Shown in pieces: positions 13,216 to 26,200 of a DNA stretch of 64,000 nucleotides (positions are counted from its first letter, which is position 1; every line of letters starts with the position of its first letter). Under the pieces are notes generated by a model. The model made no database searches. It was given only the letters and a program-made list of their open reading frames with translations, and was not told the origin of the DNA. The position numbers and the translations under genes are program-made. Source of the stretch: Yamagishiella unicocca (taxonomy: Eukaryota > Chlorophyta > Chlorophyceae > Chlamydomonadales > Volvocaceae); NCBI GenBank assembly GCA_003116995.1, contig BDSL01000165.1, forward strand, positions 1 to 64,000, in the 5' to 3' direction.

Positions 13216-13946
13216 GTCAGGTACATAAGTATGGGCCAGGTACGCCTCTGTTCAACGGCGTTGCTCTGACTGGTGCCCCTACTCCCCTGCCTGGTCTGTC
13301 CTACTCGGTTACTGTCTGGTACGATGCGCCCGCCACTGTTGCCGTCAACACTCTGCCTTTTCTGTCCCACCTATTGCTTCCGTTAGCTGCAGCTGTCGCA
13401 GGCGATAACCTTCCTTTGGTTACAGTTATGGCTGCCAATGTCCCTATCCCTACGCTGGTGGATTCGGGGGCGAGCCATGATTTCGTTTCCGAGGCTATCG
13501 TACAGCAACTTGGTTTGACGCCCCGTTCCAGTGATTGGTCCCATGTTACTCTGGCCGACGGAGGTAAGCAGGCACTTCTTGGGCAGGTCACCTTGCGCGT
13601 TTCTGTTGGCCCGCTTCGGTTGACTCTGCAGCCCTATGTCTTGCCTGCTCTGACCGATGTTGCGTCTCTGATTCTGGGTTCTGGGACTCTGGCACGGCAT
13701 GCGGCTTGTCTTCAGTTTGGGCAGCGTGTGTTGATTTTGCGTAAAGGTCCGGCAACGTACTCTGTTCCGTTTTCTGTGCCGGCACCTGGGGGGCCAATGC
13801 TGTGCCCGCTGCCCCACCTGCTGTTAATTTTGCTGTTGCCGCACTCTGTCAGAAGAGTGTGCCTGTTGCTGTCGGTCGCAAAGCTGCTGCTCGCTTGCTA
13901 CGTAAAGGTGCCCATGCGGTGTTGGTTCGGCCTAAGCTACATCTGA
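13179..13946 (+). CDS. Retropepsin-type aspartic protease region
   Basis: The frame is open from about 13161; the first ATG is at 13179. It carries the aspartic protease signature [17 protein letters not shown] around 13440-13490, with the catalytic Asp in DSGAS, and a later hydrophobic ILGSGTL that fits the second conserved loop. The enzyme would cut the Gag-Pol polyprotein inside the particle. The frame is one base back relative to gag, and the following RT frame is one more base back. The RT frame overlaps this one from about 13745 to 13946. The tail after about 13790 is probably not translated as such, since RT-linked sequence begins in the other frame near the CTGGGGGGCC run at 13787-13796. 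Confidence 0.85.
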   Translation: MHRKASHLLSGMSQVHKYGPGTPLFNGVALTGAPTPLPGLSYSVTVWYDAPATVAVNTLPFLSHLLLPLAAAVAGDNLPLVTVMAANVPIPTLVDSGASHDFVSEAIVQQLGLTPRSSDWSHVTLADGGKQALLGQVTLRVSVGPLRLTLQPYVLPALTDVASLILGSGTLARHAACLQFGQRVLILRKGPATYSVPFSVPAPGGPMLCPLPHLLLILLLPHSVRRVCLLLSVAKLLLACYVKVPMRCWFGLSYI

Positions 13947-16918
13947 ATGCTGCTGTTCCTCCATCTGACGCTAAGGATCCCGACGTTGAAGCCCTACTGG
14001 AAGCCAATGCAGATCTTTTCCGTGAGATTCCTGGCTTGCCTCCAGTGCGACCCGTCGATCACACTATTCCGTTGATGCCTGGCGCGCAACCTGTGTCGCG
14101 GCCCATGTATCGTCTTAGCCCTTCGGAGCTCGATGAGGTAAAACGTCAAGTAACTGACTTGCTGAACAAGGGTATGATTCGCCCTAGTACCTCCCCGTAT
14201 TCTGCTCCTATCCTGTTCGTGGGCAAGAAGGATGGTGGTTTGCGCATGTGCATCGATTACCGGGGTCTTAACGCGGTTACTGTGAAAAACCGTTACCCTC
14301 TGCCGCGCATCGACGACCTGTTGGATAAACTGCGGGGTGCTGCGTATTTCAGTTCGATTGACTTGCAGCAAGGGTACAATCAGATACGGATCGCTGAGTC
14401 TGACATTCCGCGGTCTGCTTTCAATACGCCCTTCGGTCATTTCGAGTACACTGTCCTGAGCTTTGGCTTAGTTAACGCCCCTGCTACCTTCCAAGCTGTC
14501 ATGAATCGTATCTTCAGGCCGTACCTCGACAAGTTCGTGGTTTGCTACCTGGACGATATCTTGATTTATTCGAAAACACGGGATGAACATCTGGAACATC
14601 TTCGGCTGGTTTTTGATACTCTGCGTCGTGAGCAACTGTACGCGAAACAATCTAAGTGCCACTGGGCTCAGCCGCAAGTCGAATACCTGGGTCATGTCGT
14701 ATCTGCTGACGGCATTCGAATGGATCCGCGGAAAACTGCCGCCGTCCGTACCTGGCCTGTACCGACTACTCTGGTGGAACTCCGTAAGTTCCTGGGGCTG
14801 ACTAACTACTTCCGTAAGTTTATCTCGCGGTACTCTATTGTTGCTGCGCCTCTGACCAATCTGACGCGTAAGGGAGCGTTTCTGTCGCCTGCTGCTTGGA
14901 CTGCTGAGTGCCAACAGGCTTTTGACGCACTGAAGCATGCTGTATGTGAGGACATTATCTTAATGTTTCCTGATTACTCACAACCTTTCCGTGTTGAAGT
15001 CGTATCTGATGCTTCGTTGCATGGTTCGGGTGCTGTCCTGCTGCAAAACGGCCGACCTGTGGCGTTTACCAGTAAGAAATTCTCATCTGCTGAGGGTCGT
15101 TATACTACTGGGGAGCAGGAATTGCTGGCTGTACTGCATGCCCTGAAAGAATGGCGCTGCTACCTTGAAGGTAGACCATTCACCGTGAAAACTGATCACA
15201 AACCCCTTACGTTCCTGCAAGGTGTGCCGTCCTTGAACCGCCGTCAGGCACGCTGGCTTGAATATATGGCGCGTTTCAACTACAACTGGGAGTACGTATC
15301 TGGTTCTTTGAACATTGCAGACGCTCTCAGCCGGCATCCTAATCTGTATGCAGCCGTCCTGTCTGTTGTGACCCGTAGACAAACTGCCAAGGCGCCGACT
15401 GAGGTTCCTCCCACTGAGTTTGCTGCTCGTCTCAAGGATGCTTCTGTCACTGATCCGTACTTCACTGTGAAACGGAATACCGCTAACCTGACCTGTTCCC
15501 ACGGCATCTGGCTCCGTGTTCTGTCTGACCGTCGCCAAATAGTGGTCCCCAATGATGATACCCTCAGACAGGACATCTTGGCGAAGTACCATGACGGTCC
15601 CCTAGCGGGGCATCCCGGCTGTACTCGACTGATCGAGCTGGTTTCTCGTACCTTCTGGTGGCCGCGAATGGCCAAGGATGCGGAAAACTACGTTTTATCG
15701 TGCCCTTCCTGTCAGCGTAATAAACCTCAGTCCGGTAAGACTCCTGGGTTACTGCAGCCGTTGCCTGTACCGGCTAACCCCTGGGACAGCGTCTCTATGG
15801 ACTATGTGGTTGCGCTTCCCAAAACTGAGGGGGGATACGACGCGGTTCTCGTTTTGGTTGATCGGCTGACCAAAATGGTGCATCTGGCGCCCACCGTGAC
15901 GACCTGTACTGCTGAACACACCGCCCGCCTGTTTTTCGATAACGTTGTGCGTCTGCATGGTGTGCCCCGTAACGTGGTATCTGACCGCGATGCGAAATTC
16001 ACGAGTAAGTTTTGGGGCTCGCTGAGTGAGCTTTTGGGCATGAAGGTCAACATGTCGACCGCCTACCACCCTCAGTCGGATGGCCAAACTGAACGTATGA
16101 ATCGCACTCTGGGGGATATGTTGCGTAACTTTGCTGGTCGTAATCCACTGAACTGGGACACGTACTTAACTGCCGCTGAGTTCGCCATGAACAACGCAGT
16201 GAATCGTTCTACTGGGCAGAGTCCGTTCTTCCTGAACTATGGCTTCCATCCTGCGCTACCTGTCTGGCGGGAATTGGATGTTAACGTTCCTGCTGCGAAG
16301 AGCTTTGCTAAGAACTTTGTGTCTCGGCTAACTGATGCTAAAGCGTGCCTGGAATCCGCGCAACAGCGTGCTGCAGATTACTACAACCGCAACAAGAAGG
16401 ACGTTACTTTCACTCCGGGTCAGTTGGTTATGCTGAGCACCAAGAACCTCCGCGCGCTGGCGGTTGGTTCGCGGAAACTGTTACCCCGGTGGGTCGGTCC
16501 CTTTCCTGTCATACGCATGGTCGGTTCTGTTGCTGTTCAACTGCGTCTGCCATCTGATATGCGTATTCATTCGACTTTTCATGTGTCCCTGATTCGTCCT
16601 TACCGGTCGAAGGATTCTGACATGGAAGTTGATGCTGCTGACACTGTCCCTACTGATCCGGGTCCTGTCGACTGGCTGCCGAACAAACAACCTCTCTGGA
16701 CGGTTGAACGCGTTCTGGACTATCGTTGTCGTCGCGTACGGTCTGGTCGCAAATTCCGTAACATGCACGAGTGGTTTGTCAAATGGGCAGGCTTTTCGTC
16801 TGAGCATAATAGCTGGGAACCTGCGCATCATTTCACTTCGGATCTGAAACCGGAGTTGGAATCTGTTAAATTGGCCTCTAAGCGTGCAGCGGGGACGCTG
16901 CCGCCGGAGGGGGGATAG
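13802..16918 (+). CDS. pol: Pol polyprotein: reverse transcriptase, RNase H, integrase, chromodomain
   Basis: This is a 1038-residue open frame. Its first codon in the track is GTG, so it is probably reached by frameshift from protease rather than by its own start. Reverse transcriptase spans about residues 110-320, with [10 protein letters not shown] near residue 249. RNase H follows (about 400-510, [14 protein letters not shown] and TDHKPLTFL). Integrase has an HHCC zinc finger (about 596-640: [11 protein letters not shown], then CPSC) and a D,D,E core with the acidic residues in MDYVV (~667), SDRDAKF (~727) and DGQTERMN (~763). A chromodomain lies at about 967-1015 (VERVLDYR ... FVKWAGF ... 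NSWEP). It copies the element's RNA into DNA and integrates it; the chromodomain normally binds methylated histone H3 and steers insertion to heterochromatin. The stop TAG is followed directly by the 3' LTR. Confidence 0.96.
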   Translation: MPAAPPAVNFAVAALCQKSVPVAVGRKAAARLLRKGAHAVLVRPKLHLNAAVPPSDAKDPDVEALLEANADLFREIPGLPPVRPVDHTIPLMPGAQPVSRPMYRLSPSELDEVKRQVTDLLNKGMIRPSTSPYSAPILFVGKKDGGLRMCIDYRGLNAVTVKNRYPLPRIDDLLDKLRGAAYFSSIDLQQGYNQIRIAESDIPRSAFNTPFGHFEYTVLSFGLVNAPATFQAVMNRIFRPYLDKFVVCYLDDILIYSKTRDEHLEHLRLVFDTLRREQLYAKQSKCHWAQPQVEYLGHVVSADGIRMDPRKTAAVRTWPVPTTLVELRKFLGLTNYFRKFISRYSIVAAPLTNLTRKGAFLSPAAWTAECQQAFDALKHAVCEDIILMFPDYSQPFRVEVVSDASLHGSGAVLLQNGRPVAFTSKKFSSAEGRYTTGEQELLAVLHALKEWRCYLEGRPFTVKTDHKPLTFLQGVPSLNRRQARWLEYMARFNYNWEYVSGSLNIADALSRHPNLYAAVLSVVTRRQTAKAPTEVPPTEFAARLKDASVTDPYFTVKRNTANLTCSHGIWLRVLSDRRQIVVPNDDTLRQDILAKYHDGPLAGHPGCTRLIELVSRTFWWPRMAKDAENYVLSCPSCQRNKPQSGKTPGLLQPLPVPANPWDSVSMDYVVALPKTEGGYDAVLVLVDRLTKMVHLAPTVTTCTAEHTARLFFDNVVRLHGVPRNVVSDRDAKFTSKFWGSLSELLGMKVNMSTAYHPQSDGQTERMNRTLGDMLRNFAGRNPLNWDTYLTAAEFAMNNAVNRSTGQSPFFLNYGFHPALPVWRELDVNVPAAKSFAKNFVSRLTDAKACLESAQQRAADYYNRNKKDVTFTPGQLVMLSTKNLRALAVGSRKLLPRWVGPFPVIRMVGSVAVQLRLPSDMRIHSTFHVSLIRPYRSKDSDMEVDAADTVPTDPGPVDWLPNKQPLWTVERVLDYRCRRVRSGRKFRNMHEWFVKWAGFSSEHNSWEPAHHFTSDLKPELESVKLASKRAAGTLPPEGG
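16906..16916 (+). promoter_or_regulatory. Polypurine tract for plus-strand priming
   Basis: GGAGGGGGGAT lies immediately before the 3' LTR and overlaps the last codons of pol. It is in the position and has the composition expected of the tract that resists RNase H and primes second-strand synthesis. Confidence 0.8.
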
Positions 16919-16919
16919 T

Positions 16920-17243
16920 TGTTGTATCACGTTCTGGACTTAACGTGATGGCGACAATGATCTGTTTCCCGCCAATTCTGCCTGTTCGACGTACACTACT
17001 GACGTACGTCTCTGAAGGCTGTAACTCTGCCGTTACAGACTGGAACTGTGAATCTGTCACAGTTGGGAATCTGTCCTGGGCTGACTGTTTCTGCATCGTT
17101 TGGAGAACTGGGTCTAACGGTCTGTCGTTACCCACTGAGCCGGCTGTCGTACTGCTACAGCACTGTCAGTGTTCTTAAACACTTGCTGTTTCTCTAAACG
17201 GTAGTTCTGACTGCCCCCAGCAGTTGGACTTTAGCCTACAACA
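16920..17243 (+). repeat. 3' long terminal repeat (324 bp)
   Basis: Same length, ends and, by direct reading, same sequence as the 5' LTR. It is followed by the second copy of the target duplication GTACG and then by the interrupted satellite monomer. Confidence 0.96.
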
Positions 17244-17248
17244 GTACG
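17244..17248. repeat. Target site duplication, right copy (GTACG)
   Basis: Matches 10925-10929. The following TTTAATACAAATTTCC continues the satellite monomer in register. Confidence 0.95.
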
Positions 17249-20200
17249 TTTAATACAAATTTCCACTTTCTGGACTTCGGTCAGATCTGTAAAACGCCCT
17301 GTAAATGCACCATCATTCTACGTGTACTGGTGGCTGGAATGCTAGGGCTTGTAACAGTTACTACTACATGCACATGGACTTCGCCAAAGGTCACCACCCT
17401 TTAACTGTGGAATCTTCAAGGTATGTTTAATACAAATTTCTACTTTCTGGACTTCGGTCAGATCTGTAAAACGCCCTGTAAATGCACCATCATTCTACGT
17501 GTACTGGCGGCTGGAATGCTAGGGATTGTAACAGTTACTACTACATGCACATGGACTTCGCCAAAGGTCACCACCCTTTTACTGTGGACTCTTCAAGGTA
17601 CGTTTAATACAAATTTCCACTTTCTGGACTTCGGTCAGATCTGTAAAACGCCCTGTAAATGCACCATCATTCTACGTGTACTGGCGGCTGGAATGCTAGG
17701 GATTGTAACAGTTACTACTACATGCACATGGACTTCGCCAAAGGTCACCACCCTTTTACTGTGGAATCTTTAAGGTATGTTTAATACAAATTTCCACTTT
17801 CTGGACTTCGGTCAGATCTGTAAAATGCCCTGTAAATGCACCATCATTCTACGTGTACTGGCGGCTGGAATGCTAGGGATTATTGTAATAGTTACTACTA
17901 CATGCACATGGACTTAGCCAGAGGTCACCACCCCTTTACTGTGGACTCTTCAAGGTACGTTGAATATAAATTTCCACTTTCTGGACTTCGGTCAGATCTG
18001 TAAAACGCCCTGTAAATGCACCATCATTCTACGTGTACTGGTGGCTGGAATGCTAGGGCTTGTAACAGTTACTACTACATGCACATGGACTTCGCCAAAG
18101 GTCACCACCCTTTAACTGTAGACTCTTCAAGGTATGTTTAATACAAATTTCCACTTTCTGGACTTCGGTCAGATCTGTAAAACGCCCTGTAAATGCACCA
18201 TCATTCTACATGTACTGTCGGCTGGAATGCTAGGGATTGTAACAGTTACTACTACATGCACATGGACTTCGCCAAAGGTCACCACCCTTTTACTATGGAC
18301 TCTTCAAGGTACGTTTAATACAAATTTCCACTTTCTGGACTTCGGTCAGATCTGTAAAACGCCCTGTAAATGCACCATCATTCTACGTGTACTGGCGGCT
18401 GGAATGCTAGGGATTGTAACAGTTACTACTACATGCACATGGACTTCGCCAAAGGTCACCACCCTTTTACTGTGGAATCTTCAAGGTATGTTTAATACAA
18501 ATTTCCACTTTCTGGACTTCGGTCAGATCTGTAAAATGCCCTGTAAATGCACCATCATTCTACGTGTACTGGCGGCTGGAATGCTAGGGATTATTGTAAT
18601 AGTTACTACTACATGCACATGGACTTAGTCAGAGGTCACCACCCTTTTACTGGACTTAGTCAGAGGTCACCACCCTTTTACTGTGGACTCTTCAAGGTAC
18701 GTTTAATACAAATTTCCACTTTCTGGACTTCGGTCAGATCTGTAAAACGCCCTGTAAATGCACCATGGTTTTACTTGTACTGGCGGCTGGAATGCTAGGG
18801 ATTGTAACAGTTACTACTACATGCACATGGACTTCGCCAAAGGTCACCACCCTTTTACTGTGGAATCTTCAAGGTACGTTTAATATAAATTTCCACTTTC
18901 TGGACTTCGGTCAGATCTGTAAAATGCCCTGTAAATGCACCATCATTCTACGTGTACTGGCAGCTGGAATGCTAGGGATTGTAACAGTTACTACTACATG
19001 CACATGGACTTCGCCAGAGGTCACCACCCCTTTACTGTGGACTCTTCAAGGTACGTTGAATATAAATTTCCACTTTCTGGACTTCGGTCAGATCTGTAAA
19101 ACGCCCTGTAAATGCACCATGGTTTTACTTGTACTGGCGGCTGGAATGCTAGGGATTGTAACAGTTACTACTACATGCACATGGACTTCGCCAAAGGTCA
19201 CCACCCTTTTACTGTGGAATCTTCAAGGTACGTTTAATATAAATTTCCACTTTCTGGACTTCGGTCAGATCTGTAAAATGCCCTGTAAATGCACCATCAT
19301 TCTACGTGTACTGGCAGCTGGAATGCTAGGGATTGTAACAGTTACTACTACATGCACATGGACTTCGCCAGAGGTCACCACCCCTTTACTGTGGACTCTT
19401 CAAGGTACGTTGAATATAAATTTCCACTTTCTGGACTTCGGTCAGATCTGTAAAACGCCCTGTAAATGCACCATGGTTTTACTTGTACTGGCGGCTGGAA
19501 TGCTAGGGATTGTAACAGTTACTACTACATGCACATGGACTTCGCCAAAGGTCACCACCCTTTTACTGTGGACTCTTCAAGGTACGTTTAATACAAATTT
19601 TCACTTTCTGGACTTCGGTCAGATCTGTAAAACGCCCTGTAAATGCACCATCATTCTACGTGTACTGGTGGCTGGAATGCTAGGGCTTGTAACAGTTACT
19701 ACTACATGCACATGGACTTCGCCAAAGGTCACCACCCTTTAACTGTGGAATCTTCAAGGTATGTTTAATACAAATTTCTACTTTCTGGACTTCGGTCAGA
19801 TCTGTAAAACGCCCTGTAAATGCACCATCATTCTACGTGTACTGGCGGCTGGAATGCTAGGGATTGTAACAGTTACTACTACATGCACATGGACTTCGCC
19901 AAAGGTCACCACCCTTTTACTGTGGACTCTTCAAGGTACGTTTAATACAAATTTCCACTTTCTGGACTTCGGTCAGATCTGTAAAACGCCCTGTAAATGC
20001 ACCATCATTCTACGTGTACTGGCGGCTGGAATGCTAGGGATTGTAACAGTTACTACTACATGCACATGGACTTCGCCAAAGGTCACCACCCTTTTACTGT
20101 GGAATCTTCAAGGTATGTTTAATACAAATTTCCACTTTCTGGACTTCGGTCAGATCTGTAAAATGCCCTGTAAATGCACCATCATTCTACGTGTACTGGC

Positions 20201-23200
20201 GGCTGGAATGCTAGGGATTATTGTAATAGTTACTACTACATGCACATGGACTTAGCCAGAGGTCACCACCCCTTTACTGTGGACTCTTCAAGGTACGTTG
20301 AATATAAATTTCCACTTTCTGGACTTCGGTCAGATCTGTAAAACGCCCTGTAAATGCACCATCATTCTACGTGTACTGGTGGCTGGAATGCTAGGGCTTG
20401 TAACAGTTACTACTACATGCACATGGACTTCGCCAAAGGTCACCACCCTTTAACTGTGGAATTTTCAAGGTGTGTTTAATACAAATTTCTACTTTCTGGA
20501 CTTCGGTCAGATCTGTAAAACGCCCTGTAAATGCACCATCATTCTACGTGTACTGGCGGCTGGAATGCTAGGGATTGTAACAGTTACTACTACATGCACA
20601 TGGACTTCGCCAAAGGTCACCACCCTTTTACTGTGGACTCTTCAAGGTACGTTTAATACAAATTTCCACTTTCTGGACTTCGGTCAGATCTGTAAAACGC
20701 CCTGTAAATGCACCATCATTCTACGTGTACTGGTGGCTGGAATGCTAGGGCTTGTAACAGTTACTACTACATGCACATGGACTTCGCCAAAGGTCACCAC
20801 CCTTTAACTGTGGAATCTTCAAGGTATGTTTAATACAAATTTCTACTTTCTGGACTTCGGTCAGATCTGTAAAACGCCCTGTAAATGCACCATCATTCTA
20901 CGTGTACTGGCGGCTGGAATGCTAGGGATTGTAACAGTTACTACTACATGCACATGGACTTCGCCAAAGGTCACCACCCCTTTACTGTGGACTCTTCAAG
21001 GTACGTTTAATACAAATTTCCACTTTCTGGACTTCGGTCAGATCTGTAAAACGCCCTGTAAATGCACCATCATTCTACGTGTACTGGTGGCTGGAATGCT
21101 AGGGCTTGTAACAGTTACTACTACATGCACATGGACTTCGCCAAAGGTCTAACTGTGGCATTTTCAAGGTGTGTTTAATACAAATTTCTACTTTCTGGAC
21201 TTCGGTCAGATCTGTAAAACGCCCTGTAAATGCACCATCATTCTACGTGTACTGGCGGCTGGAATGCTAGGGATTGTAACAGTTACTACTACATGCACAT
21301 GGACTTCGCCAAAGGTCACCACCCTTTTACTGTGGACTCTTCAAGGTACGTTTAATACATATTTCCACTTTCTGGACTTCGGTCAGATCTGTAAAATGCC
21401 CTGTAAATGCACCATCATTCTACGTGTACTGGCGGCTGGAATGCTAGGGCTTGTAACAGTCACTACTACATGCACATGGACTTCGCCAAAGGTCACCACC
21501 CTTTTACTGTGGACTCTTCAAGGCACGTTTAATATAAATTTCCACTTTCTGGACTTCGGTCAGATCTGTAAAACGCCCTGTAAATGCACCATCATTCTAC
21601 GTGTACTGGTGGCTGGAATGCTAGGGCTTGTAACAGTTACTACTACATGCACATGGACTTCGCCAAAGGTCACCACCCTTTAACTGTGGAATTTTCAAGG
21701 TGTGTTTAATACAAATTTCTACTTTCTGGACTTCGGTCAGATCTGTAAAACGCCCTGTAAATGCACCATCATTCTACGTGTACTAGCGGCTGGAATGCTA
21801 GGGATTGTAACAGTTACTACTACATGCACATGGACTTCGCCAAAGGTCACCACCCTTTTACTGTGGACTCTTCAAGGTACGTTTAATACAAATTTCCACT
21901 TTCTGGACTTCGGTCAGATCTGTAAAACGCCCTGTAAATGCACCATCATTCTACGTGTACTGGTGGCTGGAATGCTAGGGCTTGTAACAGTTACTACTAC
22001 ATGCACATGGACTTCGCCAAAGGTCACCACCCTTTAACTGTGGAATCTTCAAGGTATGTTTAATACAAATTTCTACTTTCTGGACTTCGGTCAGATCTGT
22101 AAAACGCCCTGTAAATGCACCATCATTCTACGTGTACTGGCGGCTGGAATGCTAGGGATTGTAACAGTTACTACTACATGCACATGGACTTCGCCAAAGG
22201 TCACCACCCTTTTACTGTGGACTCTTCAAGGTACGTTTAATACAAATTTCCACTTTCTGGACTTCGGTCAGATCTGTAAAACGCCCTGTAAATGCACCAT
22301 CATTCTACGTGTACTGGCGGCTGGAATGCTAGGGATTGTAACAGTTACTACTACATGCACATGGATTTCGCCAATGGTCACCACCCTTTTAATGTGGAAT
22401 CTTCACGGTATGTTTAATACATATTTCCACTTTCTGGACTTCGGTCAGATCTGTAAAATGCCCTGTAAATGCACCATCATTCTATGTGTACTGGCGGCTG
22501 GAATGCTAGGGCTTGTAACAGTCACTACTACATGCACATGGACTTCGCCAAAGGTCACCACCCTTTTACTGTGGACTCTTCAAGGCACGTTAAATACAAA
22601 TTTCCACTTTCTGGACTTCGGTCAGATCTGTAAAATGCCCTGTAAATGCACCATGGTTTTACGTGTACTGGTGGCTGGAATGCTAGGGATTGTAACAGTT
22701 ACTACTACATGCACATGGACTTCGCCAAAGGTCACCACCCTTTTACTGTGGACTCTTCAAGGTACGTTTAATACAAATTTCCACTTTCTGGACTTCGGTC
22801 AGATCTGTAAAATGCCCTGTAAATGCACCATGGTTTTACTTGTACTGGTGGCTGGAATGCTAGGGCTTGTAACAGTTACTACTACATGCACATGGACTTC
22901 GCCAAAGGTCACCACTTCTTTACTGTGGAATCTTCAAGGTATGTTTAATACAAATTTCCACTTTCTGGACTTCGGTCAGATCTGTAAAATGCCCTGTAAA
23001 TGCACTATGGTTTTACTTGTACTGGTGGCTGGAATGCTAGGGCTTGAAACAGTTAGTACTACATGCACATGGACTTCGCCAAAGGTCACCACCCTTTTAC
23101 TGTGGAATCTTCAAGGTACGTTTAATATAAATTTCCACTTTCTGGACTTCGGTCAGATCTGTAAAACGCCCTGTAAATGCACCATCATTCTATGTGTACT

Positions 23201-26200
23201 GGCGGCTGGAATGCTAGGGATTGTAACAGTTACTACTACATGCACATGGACTTCGCCAAAGGTCACCACCCTTTTATTGTGGAATCTTCAAGGTCTGTTT
23301 AATACAAATTTCTACTTTCTGGACTTCGGTCAGATCTGTAAAACGCCCTGTAAATGCACCATGGTTTTACTTGTACTGGTGGCTGGAATGCTAGGGCTTG
23401 TAACAGTTACTACTACATGCACATGGACTTCGCCAAAGGTCACCACCCTTTTACTGTGGACTCTTCAAGGTACGTTTAATACAAATTTCCACTTTCTGGA
23501 CTTCGGTCAGATCTGTAAAACGCCCTGTAAATGCACCATCATTCTACGTGTACTGGCGGCTGGAATGCTAGGGATTGTAACAGTTACTACTACATGCACA
23601 TGGACTTCGCCAAAGGTCACCACCCCTTTACTGTGGACTCTTCAAGGTACGTTTAATACAAATTTCCACTTTCTGGACTTCGGTCAGATCTGTAAAATGC
23701 CCTGTAAATGCACCATGGTTTTACTTGTACTGGTGGCTGGAATGCTAGGGCTTGTAACAGTTACTACTACATGCACATGGACTTCGCCAAAGGTCACCAC
23801 CCTTTAACTGTAGACTCTTCAAGGTATGTTTAATACAAATTTCTACTTTCTGGACTTCGGTCAGATCTGTAAAATGCCCTGTAAATGCACCATGGTTTTA
23901 CTTGTACTGGTGGCTGGAATGCTAGGGCTTGTAACAGTTACTACTACATGCACATGGACTTCGCCAAAGGTCACCACCCTTTTACTGTGGAATCTTCAAG
24001 GTATGTTTAATACAAATTTCTACTTTCTGGACTTCGGTCAGATCTGTAAAATGCCCTGTAAATGCACCATGGTTTTACTTGTACTGGCGGCTGGAATGCT
24101 AGGGATTATTGTAATAGTTACTACTACATGCACATGGACTTAGCCAGAGGTCACCACCCCTTTACTGTGGACTCTTCAAGGTACGTTTAATACAAATTTC
24201 CACTTTCTGGACTTCGGTCAGATCTGTAAAACGCCCTGTAAATGCACCATGGTTTTACTTGTACTGGCGGCTGGAATGCTAGGGATTGTAACAGTTACTA
24301 ATACATGCACATGGACTTCGCCAAAGGTCACCACCCCTTTACTGTGGAATCTTCAAGGTATGTTTAATACAAATTTCCACTTTCTGGACTTCGGTCAGAT
24401 CTGTAAAACGCCCTGTAAATGCACCATGGTTTTACTTGTACTGGCGGCTGGAATGCTAGGGATTGTAACAGTTACTACTACATGCACATGGACTTCGCCA
24501 AAGGTCACCACCCTTTTACTGTGGACTCTTCAAGGTACGTTTAATACAAATTTCCACTTTCTGGACTTCGGTCAGATCTGTAAAACGCCCTGTAAATGCA
24601 CCATCATTCTACGTGTACTGGCGGCTGGAATGCTAGGGATTGTAACAGTTACTACTACATGCACATGGACTTCGCCAAAGGTCACCACCCCTTTACTGTG
24701 GACTCTTCAAGGTACGTTTAATACAAATTTCCACTTTCTGGACTTCGGTCAGATCTGTAAAATGCCCTGTAAATGCACCATGGTTTTACTTGTACTGGTG
24801 GCTGGAATGCTAGGGCTTGTAACAGTTACTACTACATGCACATGGACTTCGCCAAAGGTCACCACTTCTTTACTGTGGAATCTTCAAGGTATGTTTAATA
24901 CAAATTTCCACTTTCTGGACTTCGGTCAGATCTGTAAAATGCCCTGTAAATGCACTATGGTTTTACTTGTACTGGTGGCTGGAATGCTAGGGCTTGTAAC
25001 AGTTACTACTACATGCACATGGACTTCGCCAAAGGTCACCACCCTTTTACTGTGGAATCTTCAAGGTATGTTTAATACAAATTTCTACTTTCTGGACTTC
25101 GGTCAGATCTGTAAAATGCCCTGTAAATGCACCATGGTTTTACTTGTACTGGCGGCTGGAATGCTAGGGATTATTGTAATAGTTACTACTACATGCACAT
25201 GGACTTAGCCAGAGGTCACCACCCCTTTACTGTGGACTCTTCAAGGTACGTTTAATACAAATTTCCACTTTCTGGACTTCGGTCAGATCTGTAAAACGCC
25301 CTGTAAATGCACCATGGTTTTACTTGTACTGGCGGCTGGAATGCTAGGGATTGTAACAGTTACTACTACATGCACATGGACTTCGCCAAAGGTCACCACC
25401 CCTTTACTGTGGAATCTTCAAGGTATGTTTAATACAAATTTCCACTTTCTGGACTTCGGTCAGATCTGTAAAACGCCCTGTAAATGCACCATCATTCTAC
25501 GTGTACTGGCGGCTGGAATGCTAGGGATTGTAACAGTTACTACTACATGCACATGGACTTCGCCAAAGGTCACCACCCTTTTATTGTGGAATCTTCAAGG
25601 TACGTTTAATATAAATTTCCACTTTCTGGACTTCTGTCAGATCTGTAAAACGCCCTGTAAATGCACCATCATTCTACGTGTACTGGTGGCTGGAATGCTA
25701 GGGCTTGTAACAGTTACTACTACATGCACATGGACTTCGCCAAAGGTCACCACCCTTTTACTGTGGAATCTTCAAGGTATGTTTAATACAAATTTCTACT
25801 TTCTGGACTTCGGTCAGATCTGTAAAATGCCCTGTAAATGCACCATGGTTTTACTTGTACTGGCGGCTGGAATGCTAGGGATTATTGTAATAGTTACTAC
25901 TACATGCACATGGACTTAGCCAGAGGTCACCACCCCTTTACTGTGGACTCTTCAAGGTACGTTTAATACAAATTTCCACTTTCTGGACTTCGGTCAGATC
26001 TGTAAAACGCCCTGTAAATGCACCATGGTTTTACTTGTACTGGCGGCTGGAATGCTAGGGATTGTAACAGTTACTACTACATGCACATGGACTTCGCCAA
26101 AGGTCACCACCCTTTTACTGTGGACTCTTCAAGGTACGTTTAATACAAATTTCCACTTTCTGGACTTCGGTCAGATCTGTAAAACGCCCTGTAAATGCAC

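Larger units (their letters stand above)
10930..17243 (+). mobile_element. Complete Ty3/gypsy chromovirus LTR retrotransposon, 6.3 kb, inserted in the satellite
   Basis: The element has two 324-bp LTRs bounded by TGTTGT...ACAACA, a primer-binding site just inside the 5' LTR, gag, protease and pol reading frames, a polypurine tract before the 3' LTR and a 5-bp target duplication. Domain order is gag, protease, reverse transcriptase, RNase H, integrase, chromodomain. Integrase downstream of RT defines Ty3/gypsy (Metaviridae-type) and the chromodomain places it with the chromoviruses. The LTRs read as identical over their full length, so insertion was recent. It could still be autonomous, but gag, protease and pol lie in three different frames and need recoding or carry lesions. 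Confidence 0.96.
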
